Positions 35,780 to 48,588 of a stretch of DNA of 64,000 nucleotides are shown one piece after another. Made by a program: the position numbers and the translations under genes. The DNA is taken from contig JAJEKV010000051.1 in the NCBI GenBank assembly GCA_021234155.1, positions 2,730,754-2,794,753 on the forward strand, in the 5' to 3' direction. Every line of letters starts with the position of its first letter. Position 1 is the first letter of the stretch. The DNA is from Isoetes taiwanensis. Taxonomy: Eukaryota > Streptophyta > Lycopodiopsida > Isoetales > Isoetaceae. The notes under the pieces were generated by a model, which saw nothing but the letters and a program-made list of their open reading frames with translations, made no database searches and was not told the DNA's origin.

Positions 35780-38700
35780 TGCAAAGAGTTTAAATGCCAT
35801 CTAAACTCCCGGACAAGTGTCGATGTAGTAAAGGTCGATGATTACAGTACAAAGAGATATCAAACTACTGAACAAACTCTTAAATGAAGATGCTCAAGAA
35901 TCAACAATTATTCCAACAATGGATGTTCATAACAATGCAAATGTCATCAACAAATGTTACACAACAGTTGAACTTTGATGTCGCACAACTCGACCAAGTC
36001 ATTCCTGTGCAAGATCTTTCCAATCAGAACTCTAAGTTTGATTCTTTTACTAATAATAATGAAAGAGACAACTGATAGATACTTTTTAACTCCATCTCTT
36101 CAGCTTTTAACAAACTCAAACCGACATAGATCATTTCGAAATCTAAATTTTGATGCCATCATCATGATAATTCTTCTGAGGATAAAATTCTATAGACACA
36201 ACCTCCGATGACAATCGATTCCGACAAGGAGAATCTCAAAAATACCCTTGCCGATAACATTACTTGGGATGATGATGCTTTCCTTTACACCTCATCACAA
36301 CTCCTCCGACACTCCCAAATCTAAAGGCAAGAAAGCAAAGAAAAAGACTATTCATGGAGTTGCCACTCAGCCTCCCAAGAAAAACACTAGGCCGAGATCT
36401 AGGAAACATTGTTAAACACCCTATCTTTTGTCAGCCGCTATCCTCCTCCTCATCATGAAGATTCTTAGTTGGAATCTCAAAGGAATAAAAGGCCCCTCAA
36501 GAGAAGAAGGGCAATTTCCAAATCAGAAATTATGATGCACATTATCCTTTCTAGGAGCTTAGACTTTTTGAATGTTCAAATCCCGCATTGATTGGCCCCC
36601 GATTCTCCTCGATTTGGATTGAAGCCATTGTGCACTCAAGGTCTCTCAGATCATATGGAAACATCTTGATCATAGCTTGATCTATAACAATCCCTCAGAA
36701 AACCTGGTAACTGTTATTCTCGTAAATAATGACTTCACATTTGGAGTCATTAACATCTATGCCTCTACAGATTCTAGGATCGATCTACCACTTGGCCTAC
36801 TATAAACAATTGGTTATCAACTCAAACTCGCGGAAACTTGAATCATGGGTGGTGACTTCAATAATACTCCTACATGGATATGAAAATTGGAGATTTGAAT
36901 ATGTCCACAGAGGAGAGAACTCATTGGGACCATCTGCTAGACATGCATTTTTTAAAGATATTCCTTCCTCTACTTCGGCCTACTCTTGGTCAAATAAACA
37001 AGATGGGAACAAAGTGGTTTATCGTAGTAATCGACATACTACATCAACAAATTCATAATGATTTCTGGGACAATCGCTGGTCCATAGTGATGAATGTACC
37101 TCCATCTCCACCACCAGCCCCAGCCTCATCACTAAACATATGCTCACTATCAAGAGACATGGAAATACTCCTTCAAACTAAATCGCCCCTTCTTGACTCT
37201 CCTGACATCTTCTCAGAGAGACTTCATCAAGATTTTACAACTCTCTCCCAGAGTTAGATCTAAAAATTCTATGAGATCATTCTATTCTAATCTAAAGGAG
37301 TCCAAGTCCTCGATTAAGCAAAGGCAAACACCTTCATGACAAAGAAGGTTGTTGAAAAAAGAGTTTATTTAGAAGAAATGAAAGAAGTTAGACTCAAAAC
37401 TCCAACATGACCCTCTAAACATTGACCTTCACCGGCAAGAAGGGAACCTTGAAATGAGCATTAAAACCATTGAAGAACTAGAGGCCAAAGGCTCATCAAT
37501 CGATGTAAGCTCAAATATTTCTCAAAAATGAACAATGGTAACTCAAAAATTCTTTTTATAGGGTGGCTGATCCGCACTTTTTAAAAAGTCAGCTTTCTTC
37601 TATCAAGGATGAGAATGGTAATAATCTAGAGGATCAAAAAGGACATATCCAATTACTGCCCAAATATGCAAATATCTTTCTCATCCCACAGACACCCCTA
37701 TGCAATGGGCCGAGCCAATTCCTTCACCGGGATTTGATTAATGATAACAATTTAAACAAAGGATGTAATTATGTCTCATGCTTTAGAGGCAATCCCTTCG
37801 CTGATGAAATTCTTTTCTACTCTCAAAAGCTTGACCAAAGGGAAAAGCCCCCCGCCCCGATGGCTTGCCACCTGAATTCTACATCATATTCGGGACATTA
37901 TTAAAATGATCTTATATGTATGATCAAAGGCTTCGAACTCAATCACTTGCACCCCCGCTTCTTCTCATGGCCTCATTTCCTTAATCCCAAAGGTGGGCAA
38001 TCCTCAATCTTTCTCTCGATTGGAGTCCTATTTCTTTGACAAACTCTACTTACAAGATTCTGTATAAAATTATAGCAAGTGTGGTCAAGTCTCACCTTCA
38101 AGAGGTCATTAGCTCCAACCAATCTGCTTTCCTTCTAAAAGATATATCCTTGATAATTATATTGCTGCCATGGAAGGGATGCACTGGAACAAATTGACCA
38201 ATCGAATCGTGATCTTTGTCAAGCCTGGATTTCTCAAAAGCTTTTGATATGGTTAGATGGGACTTTCTTCAATTCTCTCTCAAGAAGCTAGGATTTACTG
38301 ATAAGATCATTAAGCTTATTATGGGTCTAAATTCCAGATCTCAATCTACTGTTCTTGTTAATGGATCCCCTGGATATTTCTTCCCATTGGCTCGAGGTGT
38401 CAGACAAGGGTGCCCTCTTGCCCCTTTCCTTTTTCTAGCAGTTGCAGAGATGCTAACCTAAGTTATTTCTCACCTTCAAACTAGTGGACAAATTACTGGC
38501 CTAACTCTCCCTGACAACAACACAAATCTTGCAATTCTTCAAGATGCGATGATTCTTCTGGCTTCTCAAAAATGATTCAACTATCATTGACACTTTCTCA
38601 CTGACCATTCATAATTTTGAGCTGCCTGGATCCACTTAAACAGAACAAATGCATTATCATTGGCGATTTGATAATCGAATTAAATGCATGAATTAAATGC

Positions 38701-41020
38701 ATGATCCATCAAAACTACAAATCTCCTAGGTATGCCTTTATCACTCAATCCTAGTCTTAAAGGTCTTTGACTCCCATTGTTGAAAAGATAAGAAAGAAGC
38801 TTGGCAATTATGGCAACTGCTTTTCATTGGTCGGAAGAACCATAATTGCAAACTCACCATTGCAGCCTCCCACATCTACTTCTCCTCCCTGACTTCTTGC
38901 TCCTAAATGTATCTATCATCGATTGAGAGGATAGTCGAAATTTCATTTGGGGAAGCATCACATGGTCAATTGACTTCAATTACGTAAACAAAATTCAAGG
39001 TGGTCTTATCAGAAGAATCTAATTTTACAAAGCTATGCTCTAGCGGTGCAAATATATCCGAAATCTTTGTTCATGAATAATAATCCACTTTCCATATTCA
39101 TCAATCATCGGGCTTTTTGTAGCCATCCTAAAAAGCATGCTTCTATCTCTCATAGTTTGCCCTCTTTCGCTTTTTACATTTCTCAAGCAAAACCCGCTTC
39201 ATCTATCTCCTCCTCATGAGAAACATGATTGTGGCTTGAATAAGGTTCATTTGACTTTTGAGCATACTAAGTTGGAGAATGTACCCACCTCAACACCCAG
39301 TATTTTTGGAACTCTAACCTCTAGAAATTTTACCTCCCTCTGGCATCGACATTATAAGTTGTATAAGAAATGGAAAGAGTGCAATGTGCTTAATCTTGAG
39401 ATCTATGGGATCGATAAGATGGATCTCCTGGACCAATCTGAAGTATAAGATCCGAGGTACTTCATCTGACAAGATTCTTTTCAAATATATAATGGAAGGT
39501 CAAGATCAGAATCTCATTAATAATCCCATTATTAATGATTGAATCTTATGAGGAAACCCCCGAAACTAGGCTTTTCACAAACATTTGGCATTCTTATCTG
39601 CCTCCAAAAATCTCATACTTTATTTGGCTTATTGCAAATAAAAGTGTGCCAAACCTGGAAATGATATCCAGGCATTCAAATCAAACTACCAACTCCCCGA
39701 ACTCTAATTGCCCCCTAGGTTGTGGATATGCGTAAACTCTTGAACACATTTTGGGTGTGCCAAACTTACTCCTTTTCTCGGGTTGTGGTTTGAAAATTCT
39801 TTCAACATTGTTTGCCCCCGCTACCCGTTGGATTTTATGATGAATGATGATGCTTTTAAAAATTCTCTTTGTTTTATTGCATTGTGGAATGTATGAAAGC
39901 TTAGAAACAGATGTCATTATGGAGGCAAAAAATTTTCCACACATTGGATAAAAAAACAAAGTTATGTATGACATTGAATTGATCAAGAACTAGTCAAATG
40001 CATTTAGATAAAGATTCTCAGAGATAATAAATGGCATACTATTGGTAACTTTATAGGCCATCATCATCCTGCTTAAACTATACCGTAATGCTACTCCTAA
40101 TCGACATTGAATGTCTTTCCGCTAGACTACATGATGAGCCTTAGCGTAGATTGTGTCACGCTCATGTTGAGCCACCAATACGCACTTTTCCTGTGGCGTA
40201 GATTAGTGCATGACATTCAAGATACTGTGAGAGGATGATATGTGGAGAGGCCTAGTCAGAGGCGTTACAGATATTGATATACCAGATATCCCTGATCATG
40301 AAATAGATTGGGCCATAGAATTTTGCAGGAGCACCTACCTAATGGTGCAGTTATGGTGGTTCATGGAAAGCAAATGCCAGTAAGAATGACACTGCATCAG
40401 CAATTTCAAGATTTACGTTGAATGTTACTATCATCACGATGCTTTCATGTGATGCATATGGCACTTTGATCATACCGGGATGTCTACAACCAACTCGACA
40501 CCTTGATTCAAGAGCTAAACTGGGGAAATGGAAACACTCTGATTCTGCAGCCACACTTCCAAGCCAACCATGACTACCTTCACACTTATCATTTTCAACC
40601 AATTCCCTAGACAATTCCCAATCCTTGAACTATATTCCTATCACATTCCCTTTATGACTATGCTTATCTCTACATTCCACCTGCTCTACATTCTCGCTGC
40701 TACAGGAACATCAACAGGATATACAGGATTTTGTCTTCAGAATGCTACCTCAAATCCATTTGAGAAATTTTGATTCAATGATGGTTCAACCCAGGAACAA
40801 CACTACAGGTTCACAGCCTCTCACAAGGCTATTTTCTACTTCAAATTTTCAAAATATTCAAACTTTTTCTGCTATAGCTATAGCACATCTTTTATATATG
40901 TTAATTATGCTTGTATGTTTTATTTTGGGTGGCCAAATTAATGGCTCACTTAACTTCTTGTACCTTTTTCTATAATTAATGAAAAAAACCCCATTCTCTC
41001 TCAAAAAAAAAAAAAAAAAC
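35780..41020 (+). mobile_element. L1-type LINE, right copy, full to its poly(A) tail
   Basis: The element is about 5.24 kb, from the 5'-truncated start in ORF1 to a run of 17 A (41003-41019). It is flanked by the 11-bp TSD AAATCATTTGT at 35769-35779 and 41021-41031. The ORF2 start is at 36455. The RT blocks LDFSKAFDMVRW and RGVRQGCPLAPFLF are intact at 38222-38432 within a well-preserved block. YADD at about 38543 is lost by an indel. The zf-RVT part PPKISYFIWLIANKSVPN lies at 39600-39660. The part 40147-41002, absent from the left copy, is the 3' end and UTR, with no domain that I can name. Confidence 0.92.
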
Positions 41021-41031
41021 AAATCATTTGT
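41021..41031 (+). repeat. LINE target-site duplication, right side
   Basis: AAATCATTTGT follows the poly(A) tail directly and equals the duplication at 35769 and 14555. Confidence 0.88.
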
Positions 41032-41762
41032 CATCCATGCTTTCTTTTGCATCGAGACTGCTGCTTCTGGTTCACATCCTTCCAAATACTCCTCTCTCAA
41101 CCTAACTCCTTTTATAACATAAAGATTAGGAAGCTTTTCCCCTGCAACATTGACACAGCAAAGTACTGTAAGCCATTCTCTATTTTGCTCTTTCACTTAC
41201 ATTCTTGGAATTTTTAAGTGCAAGTACCCTGACTCATGTTGTCTTTCATGCTTGAATTCCAGATTCATCACAATTCCAAATGTGATGGGGATCAAAAGCA
41301 TTACCTGCATAAACAAGAGCAAGCTCATTATAAAAGGCATCAAGGGTAGGCTTGGACACTGCATAAGCTCTTGCATTATCAATCACTTGAGCCTTCCTTG
41401 GAGCACCCCCTCTTTGAAGGGAGTGATCCTTCCTCCACAAATCTCAGCCACTCTAAATCTTAATTGGGTCACAATGCACCAAAACCCTTAACAAGTTTCT
41501 GTAGCAACCATTGTATATGTTGCTCCTCCTCTTGTACAGTCAAAGCCTTTGACTTTTTGCTCATCTTCTCTTTTGTAATCATCTGCAAATGGTTTCTAAG
41601 TGTGATGTGAGGAATACCATAGAATCTTGCTGCATTCCTCACTACTATAAAGCCATCTTCAACTTCTTTCTTGGCCTTGTCCAGATTTTCTTGAGTCCAT
41701 GATCCTCTCTTCATACTTTTAATTAGATCTGGATGGGGCAAACTGGGCAGAGGTTGGATCAA
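41032..41762 (-). pseudogene. pogo/Tigger-type DDE transposase, 5' half (N terminus)
   Basis: From ATG at 41762 (minus) the protein has KRGSWTQENLDKAKKEVEDG and FYGIPHITLRNHL, a psq-type helix-turn-helix, followed by a region expected to be the CENP-B-type HTH (HIQWLLQKLVKGFG). After a frame break comes NARAYAVSKPTLDAFYNELA with HHIWNCDESG, the first catalytic Asp block of DDE_1. After another break come EWLTVLCCVNVAGEKLPN and LREEYLEGCEP, ending AWMTNDLF at the LINE insertion. The catalytic block continues on the far side of the LINE (35768 downward). The breaks may be real or technical. Confidence 0.88.
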
Positions 41763-42326
41763 CAGCGTTCTGGGCAGAAATCCTTCTCCTGCTATGATTT
41801 CTAGGCCATGCAGGCATGCTTCTCAATACAGTAGCAGCTTCAAGAGATGCCCGTCATAAACTTGTCCTGATCTAGTTGAAGGGGCCATTGAGAAGAAAAT
41901 TTGGAAGTAGAACAAAGAGTGCTGAGAGAATTCGCCATATCCACTTTTATCTTCAGCAAATGCGCTCAGATTCAAAATTCTAAAATGTAAATGGTTTAGG
42001 TAAATCTAAACTGATTCAAATGGAGGATCTAGATTGAAGAAATGTGGATAGATTGAAGGAATAAGGCTGGATTGCTGTTGTGGCAATATTAGAGCCTTCT
42101 ATCTTGGTGGAAAAAGAAAATTTGATAAGAAACAACCGAGATGAAGCACCATACCAAGGCAACAAGACCTTAAATGAGAGGCATGCAATTCTTGATTGGC
42201 ATGCAACCAATTCCCTACACACAACCCAAAAAGTTAGGAAACAGATGCGAATTATAACAAAGAGTGGTTGCAGCTTACCTGCCATGGATGCTAGCTGTGA
42301 AATTTGATTAAAAATTTTGCCACAAG
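41763..42326. other. Presumed 5' flank of the pogo transposase; no gene seen
   Basis: Open frames on both strands at 42016-42411 run into the satellite and have no recognisable domain. Confidence 0.45.
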
Positions 42327-45300
42327 AAATTACCCTAGGGAGCAAGTTACACGGTCGGTTTTGCGAAAGAAGGAAACACTCACGCCCTCCACGACAGTAT
42401 CCCGCATCCACATCCTAGGCCAATTGACTACGAGTGTGATGGAAGTGAGCTACTTTGGCGCTTCTTGGAGGTTGGGTGGTCTTCGCCACGGAACTTGGTC
42501 CCTGTGGCAATGTCGACGCTCCAGTCCATTGGCATTGGGAGCCGAGATCGCGATTCGAGAGGGGAGGTCGCCAAGGCGTCCGGCCCCGTGGCCTTGGGGA
42601 GAGGAAATTCGGGCAAGCAGCCTTTGAGGATTTTAGGGTCCACGTCAAGGCCAACACCCCAACTCCACTTCAAGACACACGCTGGCAAGGTCCCCTACAT
42701 TGGACCGGACAAGGAGAGGGGCTCCTCCAAACGTAAAACCCCGCGGGTTGTCGCTCTAGCTGGGTTTGCGCTTTTGGGGCCGAAGTCCTGGTCTGTTGCA
42801 CTTGGGACTCGGGCCAAGAAGCAGCAGCCGAATACGGAGCAAGGGAACCGACGGAGTGGGAGTTTGGTCCGTCCCTCCCGAGATGTGGCAAGTAGAAGTC
42901 TGGGGCTTTTGCTCAATTCGCCAAATGGTGGCAAGACATTCGTGAATCGGGTTTTGGCGCAATTAATGCATTGTATCACAAAAATAAATTTGATTTTTTG
43001 CCGCTTGGACTGTTTTCCTAATTCATCTCCGCTCGGTCCATTGGCACCCAATTTTCGTGAATTTTCTGAGAAGGTCTAGGGTCAAAGGGTTAGCATTAGA
43101 ACGGCGGGCAGCCCGCTGCCGGTAGCAACCGAACCTGAGTGGAGCTGGCACCCTTCCCCAAGTCAAACGAGGCCTAATGGACCTTGCAGGGATCCTCACA
43201 AGAGGGGAGAGTCCGGACCCCGTGAGGCGAGGATCCAAAAAAGTTCCCGAGGCAGCCTTCCCCGGCAGCGCCCCCGGTCGCGACGCTAATGACCACCCTC
43301 CCTGAGCCCCGCCCCCTATCCGACCGCTGGATCCTCCGCTCAGGGGCCCTCTTCGAAGGCCCAAAAGATTCCAGATCGGTCCGGGAGAACTTGTCAAACC
43401 GGGCCCCACGATGCCTCCGCCTTTGTAGAAACCGGGTAATCGCTTTGTCGCTCGGGCACCGGGAGGCCCGGAATGGCAACGAACCCTCGCCAAATCGTCC
43501 GAATGGCGAAATTACCCTAGGGAGCAAGTTACACGGTCGGTTTCCATAAAGAAGGAAACATTCACGCCTCCACAACAAAGATCCCGTGATCCACATCCTA
43601 GGCTAATTGACCACGAGTGTGATGGAAGTGAGCTACTTTGGCGCCGCTGGAGGTCGGGTGGTCTTTTGGCCACGGAACTTGGTCCCTGTGGCAATGTCGA
43701 CGCTCGAGTCCATTGGCGTGAGCGATCGCGATTCCTGAGAGGGTAGGTCGCCTGGCCCGGCCCCTGTGGCCTTGGGGAGAGGAAATTCGGGACAAGCAGC
43801 CTTCCTGAGGGATTTTAGGGTCCAAGGCCAACACCCCAACTCCATCTTCAAGAGACGGCGCTAAAGGTCCCTACTGGACCGACAAGGAGAGGGCTCTCCA
43901 AACGAACCCCCGTGGGTTGCCGTGCTCTAGAAGGGTTTATGCTTTGGGGCCGAGTCCCGGGTGGCCCTGCACTTGGGACCGGCCGAGAAGCAGCACCGGT
44001 GAATACTGAGCAAGGGGAACCGACGGAGCGGAGTTTGGGCCTGTCCTCCTCCCGATGTGGCAAGTAGAAGTCGGGGGCGCTTTTGCAAGTATCAAGACAT
44101 TCAGAATTCGCAATTAATGCATTGTAACGAAAATAAATTTCATTTTTTGCCACTGTTTTCCTAATTCATCTCCAGCACACGGGCCAATTTTCGGAATTTT
44201 CTGAGAAGGTCTAGGTCAAAGGGTTAAGATTAGAACGGTCGGCAGCCCGCAGTAGTGGCAACCGAGCCGGCACCCTTCCCCAAGTCAAACGAGGCCAGGA
44301 CCTTTGTGTGGATCCTCACAAGAGGGGAGAGTCCGACCACCGTGAGGCTGGATCCAAAGTTCCCGAGGCAGCTCTTCCCGGCAGCGCCTCCCCGGGTCGC
44401 ACGCTAATGACCACCCTCCCGGAGCCCGGTTCTCTATCCGACCGCTGATCCTCCGCTCAAAGGCCCCTCTTCTGAAGGCCCAAAGATTCCAGACGGTCCG
44501 GGAGAACTTGTCAAACCGCTGGGCGCCTTGATGTCTGGGCCTTTGTAGAAAACCGCGACTGCTTTTGTCGCTCGCACCGGGAGGCTCCAGAATGGCAAAT
44601 CGACCGCCAAATCGTCCGAATGGCGAAATTACCCTCGGGAGCAAGTTACACGATCGGTTTTGGCGTAAAGAAGGAAACACTCACGCCTCCACGACAAGAT
44701 CCCGCGATCCACATCCTAGGCCAATTGACTACGAAGTGTGATGGAAGTGAGCTACTTTGGCGCTTCTTGAGGTCGGGTGGTCTTCTGGCCACGGAACTTG
44801 GTCCCTGTGGCAATGTCGACGCTCGAGTCCATTGGCGAGCCAGATCGTGATTCCGGAGAGGGGAGGTCGCCTCCGTCCGGCCCCTGTGGCCTTGGGGAGA
44901 GGAAATTCTGGGCAAGCACCGGAGGGGATTTTAGGGTCCAGGCCTCGACGCCAACACCCCAACTCCACTTCAAGACACGCGCAAGGTCCCCGCCGACCGA
45001 CAAGGAGAGGGCCTCCAAACGAAAACCCCCGTGGGTTGTCGTGCTCTAGAAGGGTTTATGCTTTGGGGCCGAAGTCCCCGGGTCTGCTGCACTTGGGACC
45101 CGGCCGGAAGCAAAGCCAGCCGACAATACGAGCAAGGGAAACCGACGGAGCAGAGTTTGGGCCTGCCTCCTCCCGATGTGGCAAGTAGAAGTTGGGGGGC
45201 TTTTGTAAAGGGCAAGACATTCAGAATTCGCAATTAATGCATTGTATTTTAAAATAAATTCTGATTTTTTGCCAGCTGCTTTTCCTAATTCATCTCCAAA

Positions 45301-47100
45301 GACACGGGCCAATTTTCGGAATTTTCTGAGAAGGTCTAGGTCAAAGGGTTAAGATTAGAACGGTCGGGGCAGCCTCAAGTGTGGCAACCGAGCTGGCACC
45401 CTTCCCAAGTCAAACGAGGCCAGGACCTTGCAGGGATCCCTCACAAGAGGGGAGAGTCCGACCCCGTGAGGCTGGATCCAAAAGTTCCCGAGGCAGCCCT
45501 TCCCTGCGGGCTTCCCCCTGGGCTGCACGCTAATGACCACCCCTCCCGGAGCCCGGTTCCTCTATCCCACCGTTGATCCTCCATTCGGCCCCTCTTCGAA
45601 GGCCCAAAAGATTCCAGATCGGGTCCGGGAGAACTTGTCAAACCGCTGGCCCCGATGTAGGCTTTTGTAGAAACCGCGATTGTTTTGTCGTTCGCACCGG
45701 GAGGCTCCTGAATGGCAAATTGACCGCCAAATCGTCCTGAATGGCTTAAATTACCCTAGGGAGCAAGTTACAAGGTCGGTTTTGCAAAGAAGGAAACACT
45801 CACGCCTCCACGACAAGATCCCGCGATCCACATCCTAGGCCAATTGACTACGAGTGTGATGGAAGTGAGCTACTTTGGCGCTTCTTGGAGTTCGGTGGTC
45901 TTCCGCCACGTAACTTGGTCCCTTGTGGCAATGTCGACGCTCCGAGTCCATTGGCGAGCCAAATCACATTCCCGAGAGGGGAGGTCGCCCGTCCGGCCCC
46001 CCGTGGCCTTGGGGAGAGGAAATTCGTGGCAAAGCTTCCGGGGATTTTAGGGTCCGGTTCTCGCATCAACACCCCCCACTCCACGGAAGTCACGGCGCAA
46101 GGTCCCGCCGGTTTCGACAAGGAGAGGGCCTTCAAACGTAAAAACCCCGTGGGCTGCCGTGCTCTAGAAGGGTTTACGCTTTGGGGCCGAGTCCCGTCTT
46201 CCGCGGGCCACTAACTTGGTCCCTGTGGCAATGTCGGGCGTTTCGAGTCCATTGGCAGAGCCAAATCGCGGTTCCGTGAGGGGAGATTGCCCGGCCCTTC
46301 CCTGTGGGCCTTGGGGAGAGGAAATTCGGGCAAGCAGCCGGAGAGGGATTTTAGTGTCCGCTCGGGGCCAACACCCCAACTCCACTTCAAGACATGGCGA
46401 AAGTCCCTACTAACCTGACAAGGAGAGGCGGCCTCCCAAACGTAAACCCCGGGTTGCTGTGTTCTAGAAGGGTTTACGCTTTGGGGGCCGAAGTCCCCGT
46501 CTTCTCGCCACGGAACTTGGTTCCTGTGGCAATGTCAACGCTCGAGTCCATTGGCGAGCCAAATCGCGGGTTCCGAGAGAGGGGAGGTTGCCCGCCCCTT
46601 CCCGTGGCCTGGGGAGAGGAAATTTGGGGCAAGTAGCCTCCGGAGGGATTTTAGGGTCCAAGGCCCAAGGCCAACACCCCAACTCCACTTCAAGACACGC
46701 CGCAAGGTCCCTCCGACAAGGAGGGCCTCCCAAACGAAACCCCGTGGGTTGCTGTGCTCTAGAAGGGTTTACGCTTTGGGGCCGAAGTCCCCGGTTGCTG
46801 CAGCTTGAACGGGCCGAGAAGCCGCGCGAGAACGCATAGCAAGGGGAACCGACGGAACGGAGTTTGGACCTCGTCCTCCTCCCGATGTGGCAATTAGAAG
46901 TCTGGGGGCTTTTGCAAGGGCAACACACTCATAAATTGTAATTAATGCATTGCACGAAAATAAATTCTGATTTTTTGCCACTGATCCCTAATTCATCTCC
47001 AAAGACACGCCCAATTTTTCGGAATTTTCTGAGAAGGTCTAGGTCAAAGGGTTAGCATTAGAACTGGTTTGGGCAGCCCGCTAAGCAGGCAACCGAGCTG
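42327..47100 (+). repeat. GC-rich satellite array, units of 1.12-1.18 kb
   Basis: Units start at 42327, 43509, 44626 and 45748, each with AAATTACCCT(A/C)GGGAGCAAG. The periods are 1182, 1117 and 1122 bp. The last unit is enlarged and ends at about 47100, part-way through a unit. Overlapping open frames on both strands are a by-product of GC content and change from unit to unit, so I regard the array as non-coding. Each unit contains an AT-rich stretch with AATTAATGCATTGTA. I do not recognise the family. Confidence 0.93.
45893..46795 (+). repeat. Nested ~300-bp sub-repeats inside the last satellite unit
   Basis: Within the last unit, a ~300-bp piece from GTCTTC...CGGAACTTGGTCC to GGGGCCGAAGTCCC is present three times in a row (about 45896, 46196 and 46498). 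The joins read GTCCCGTCTTC and GTCCCCGTCTTC, and in other units GTCTTC precedes the piece that is repeated, so the copies seem to be joined at a short shared word. Confidence 0.8.
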
Positions 47101-48180
47101 ATTTGGAAGATTTGAAGATGCAGCTTGACTTCAAGCCACAAAGAAACATAAATTTAGTGGCTGCTTCTATCACAAAGTTGGAGAAAAATCCAAGCCGACT
47201 GCCCATCACAAACTTTTAAGAATGTGCATTTGAAAGATTTAGAACATGGAAGTGTCCCATTTGTAAGAGCTACATGGAGAGTCCAAACCACAAATAATCT
47301 CAAAAGCTAGTTCTACCAAATCCAAGTCGAAATGTCGCAGTAAAACCTCAAAAGTTCAAATGGCAAATCGAATCAAGAAGGCGGATCCAAATGTAAGAAT
47401 GCAAAATATCTTCAAGAATCCTTCAGATCATGTTCATGCATGTATCAATGCTAGATTGTACCCAAGAGAAAATATAACAATGTACAAAACATAGGTTTAT
47501 TGAAACAAAAGATCACTTGAACAATTCAACATACTCCCCTCATGAGCTTGGTTTATGGTTTCCATCGCGGAAGTCCTCCACTTGTCCATCCCCTTTGAAC
47601 CATAGCTCCATGTCAGTATGTCCGGGCCAGCCATGTCGACGCTTAGTATCATGTTAATGTTGTTTTTCCCGTGGTGCTTCCAAACCCCGACCATCTTTCA
47701 AGAAGCATCCTCATCATGCTAGGCGTACCACCCGGTTCCTAGCAATTTGGTCAAGGCCTTCTCACCAATCACATACTTTTTAACACCTTCATCCGATGGA
47801 TCGTTGTTTCATAGTCCCTCATCTTCGAAAGTGGAGGAGGGGGTTCACTTGAGGATTCCCTTCCTTCTCATGCCCTCGACGGCCCTACACCAAGCTATAG
47901 ATTAGAAAATAGAGAAAATACAATAAAGTGTATAAACTACAGAGTGTGTAGCCTTACTTGTGAAGACAGTTCCATATCTCTCGCTCTTGAATCCTCATCC
48001 TCCTCAATCTGGTTCAAAGCGCCAAGCATACCTTCTATGGCCATGTATCCCAAAAAGCAATAAAGAAAAAACTCTCACAATAATCGCAATGAAAAAACTA
48101 GGATCCGAGGATCGCTCAAAGTAGTAGCGCAATACTCAAATCATAAAAGAAATGGAAAAATTGAAAGCCGGCCGATGACA
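47101..48180. other. No recognised gene; probable 3' flank of the CACTA element
   Basis: A 65-codon minus-strand frame at 47497-47694 (GVWKHHGKNNINMILSVDMA) and scattered readable words near 47700-47880 may be tail pieces of a transposon protein, but I cannot assign them. Confidence 0.4.
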
Positions 48181-48189
48181 TTTAAAGGG

Positions 48190-48300
48190 AACAGAGACGC
48201 CGTTAAATGACGCTCGGCGTCGCTTAACCATCGCGTCGATTTGAACGACGCCTAAAACAACGTTTTGGTATTTGCGGCGACGCTGCATTTAAATTTGTTT
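48190..48300. repeat. Cluster of GACGC/GCGTC words
   Basis: GACGCC, GACGCTCGGCGTCGC, GCGTCGAT, GACGCC and CGACGCTG occur within about 100 bp, in both orientations. Such clusters are typical of CACTA subterminal repeats, where the transposon's own DNA-binding protein binds. A clear CACTA end was not found next to it. Confidence 0.4.
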
Positions 48301-48310
48301 TGTTTTCGCA

Positions 48311-48425
48311 TATATATTGCCCTATTAGTCCTCCGGCTTTCCTCCGCCCTCCGGCCCCTCCGCCCTTCCGCTTCCTCCGCCTCCTCCCTTCCTCCTCCTC
48401 CTCCTTCGCCGTCGGAAGCTCCTCA
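48311..48425 (+). promoter_or_regulatory. TATA-like box and pyrimidine-rich leader
   Basis: TATATAT at 48311-48317 is followed by a CCTCC/CTTCC-rich tract (48330-48425) and an ATG in a good context (GCCATGG, 48437). That ATG opens only ten codons. The layout resembles a plant promoter with a TC-rich leader. Confidence 0.3.
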
Positions 48426-48588
48426 CCGTGACCGCCATGGCCGCTTCTCCCCGATGCATGCCCACTTGATGCCGCACTGCAGGCTGCGGCAGCGCCTGAG
48501 CACCCGAATCGCTTCCACCGGGAGTGGCTAGAGACTAACCTAACCCAAGAAAGGCCGTAGAGTTCAAGCAAGCCATGACAAAGTCAAG

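Larger units (their letters stand above)
21281..40146 (+). repeat. Right copy of the ~21.2-kb duplication, heavily altered at CAG/CTG
   Basis: It is collinear with 1-18980. Differences are dense and mostly small, and they centre on CAG, CTG and CCTGG. For example, CATCTGGAATAATAAAGG (6739) becomes CATCCGAATAATAAAGG, and GGCTCAGGTAGAACC becomes GGCTCGTAGAACC. CAGC is often replaced by AAAGA. A few blocks are nearly unchanged (about 27168-27480, 33840-34160, 38226-38540). This mixture is what patchy polishing of a long-read assembly would give. Frames here should not be used to judge gene integrity. Confidence 0.92.

Noticed and set aside
21281-40146. Deamination-type (RIP or 5mC to T) mutation of the right copy
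   Set aside because: Changes at CAG/CTG are mostly small deletions, insertions and replacements (CG, CCG, AAAGA) rather than C-to-T transitions.
40858-41196. Continuous minus-strand frame running from the pogo protein through poly-Phe into unrelated residues
   Set aside because: The poly-Phe is the LINE poly(A) tail read on the other strand. The frame only seems continuous across the insertion junction.
42415-46981. Many overlapping open frames of 60-200 codons on both strands of the satellite
   Set aside because: They are not conserved in frame from unit to unit, overlap on both strands and contain no known domain. High GC content with few stop codons explains them.
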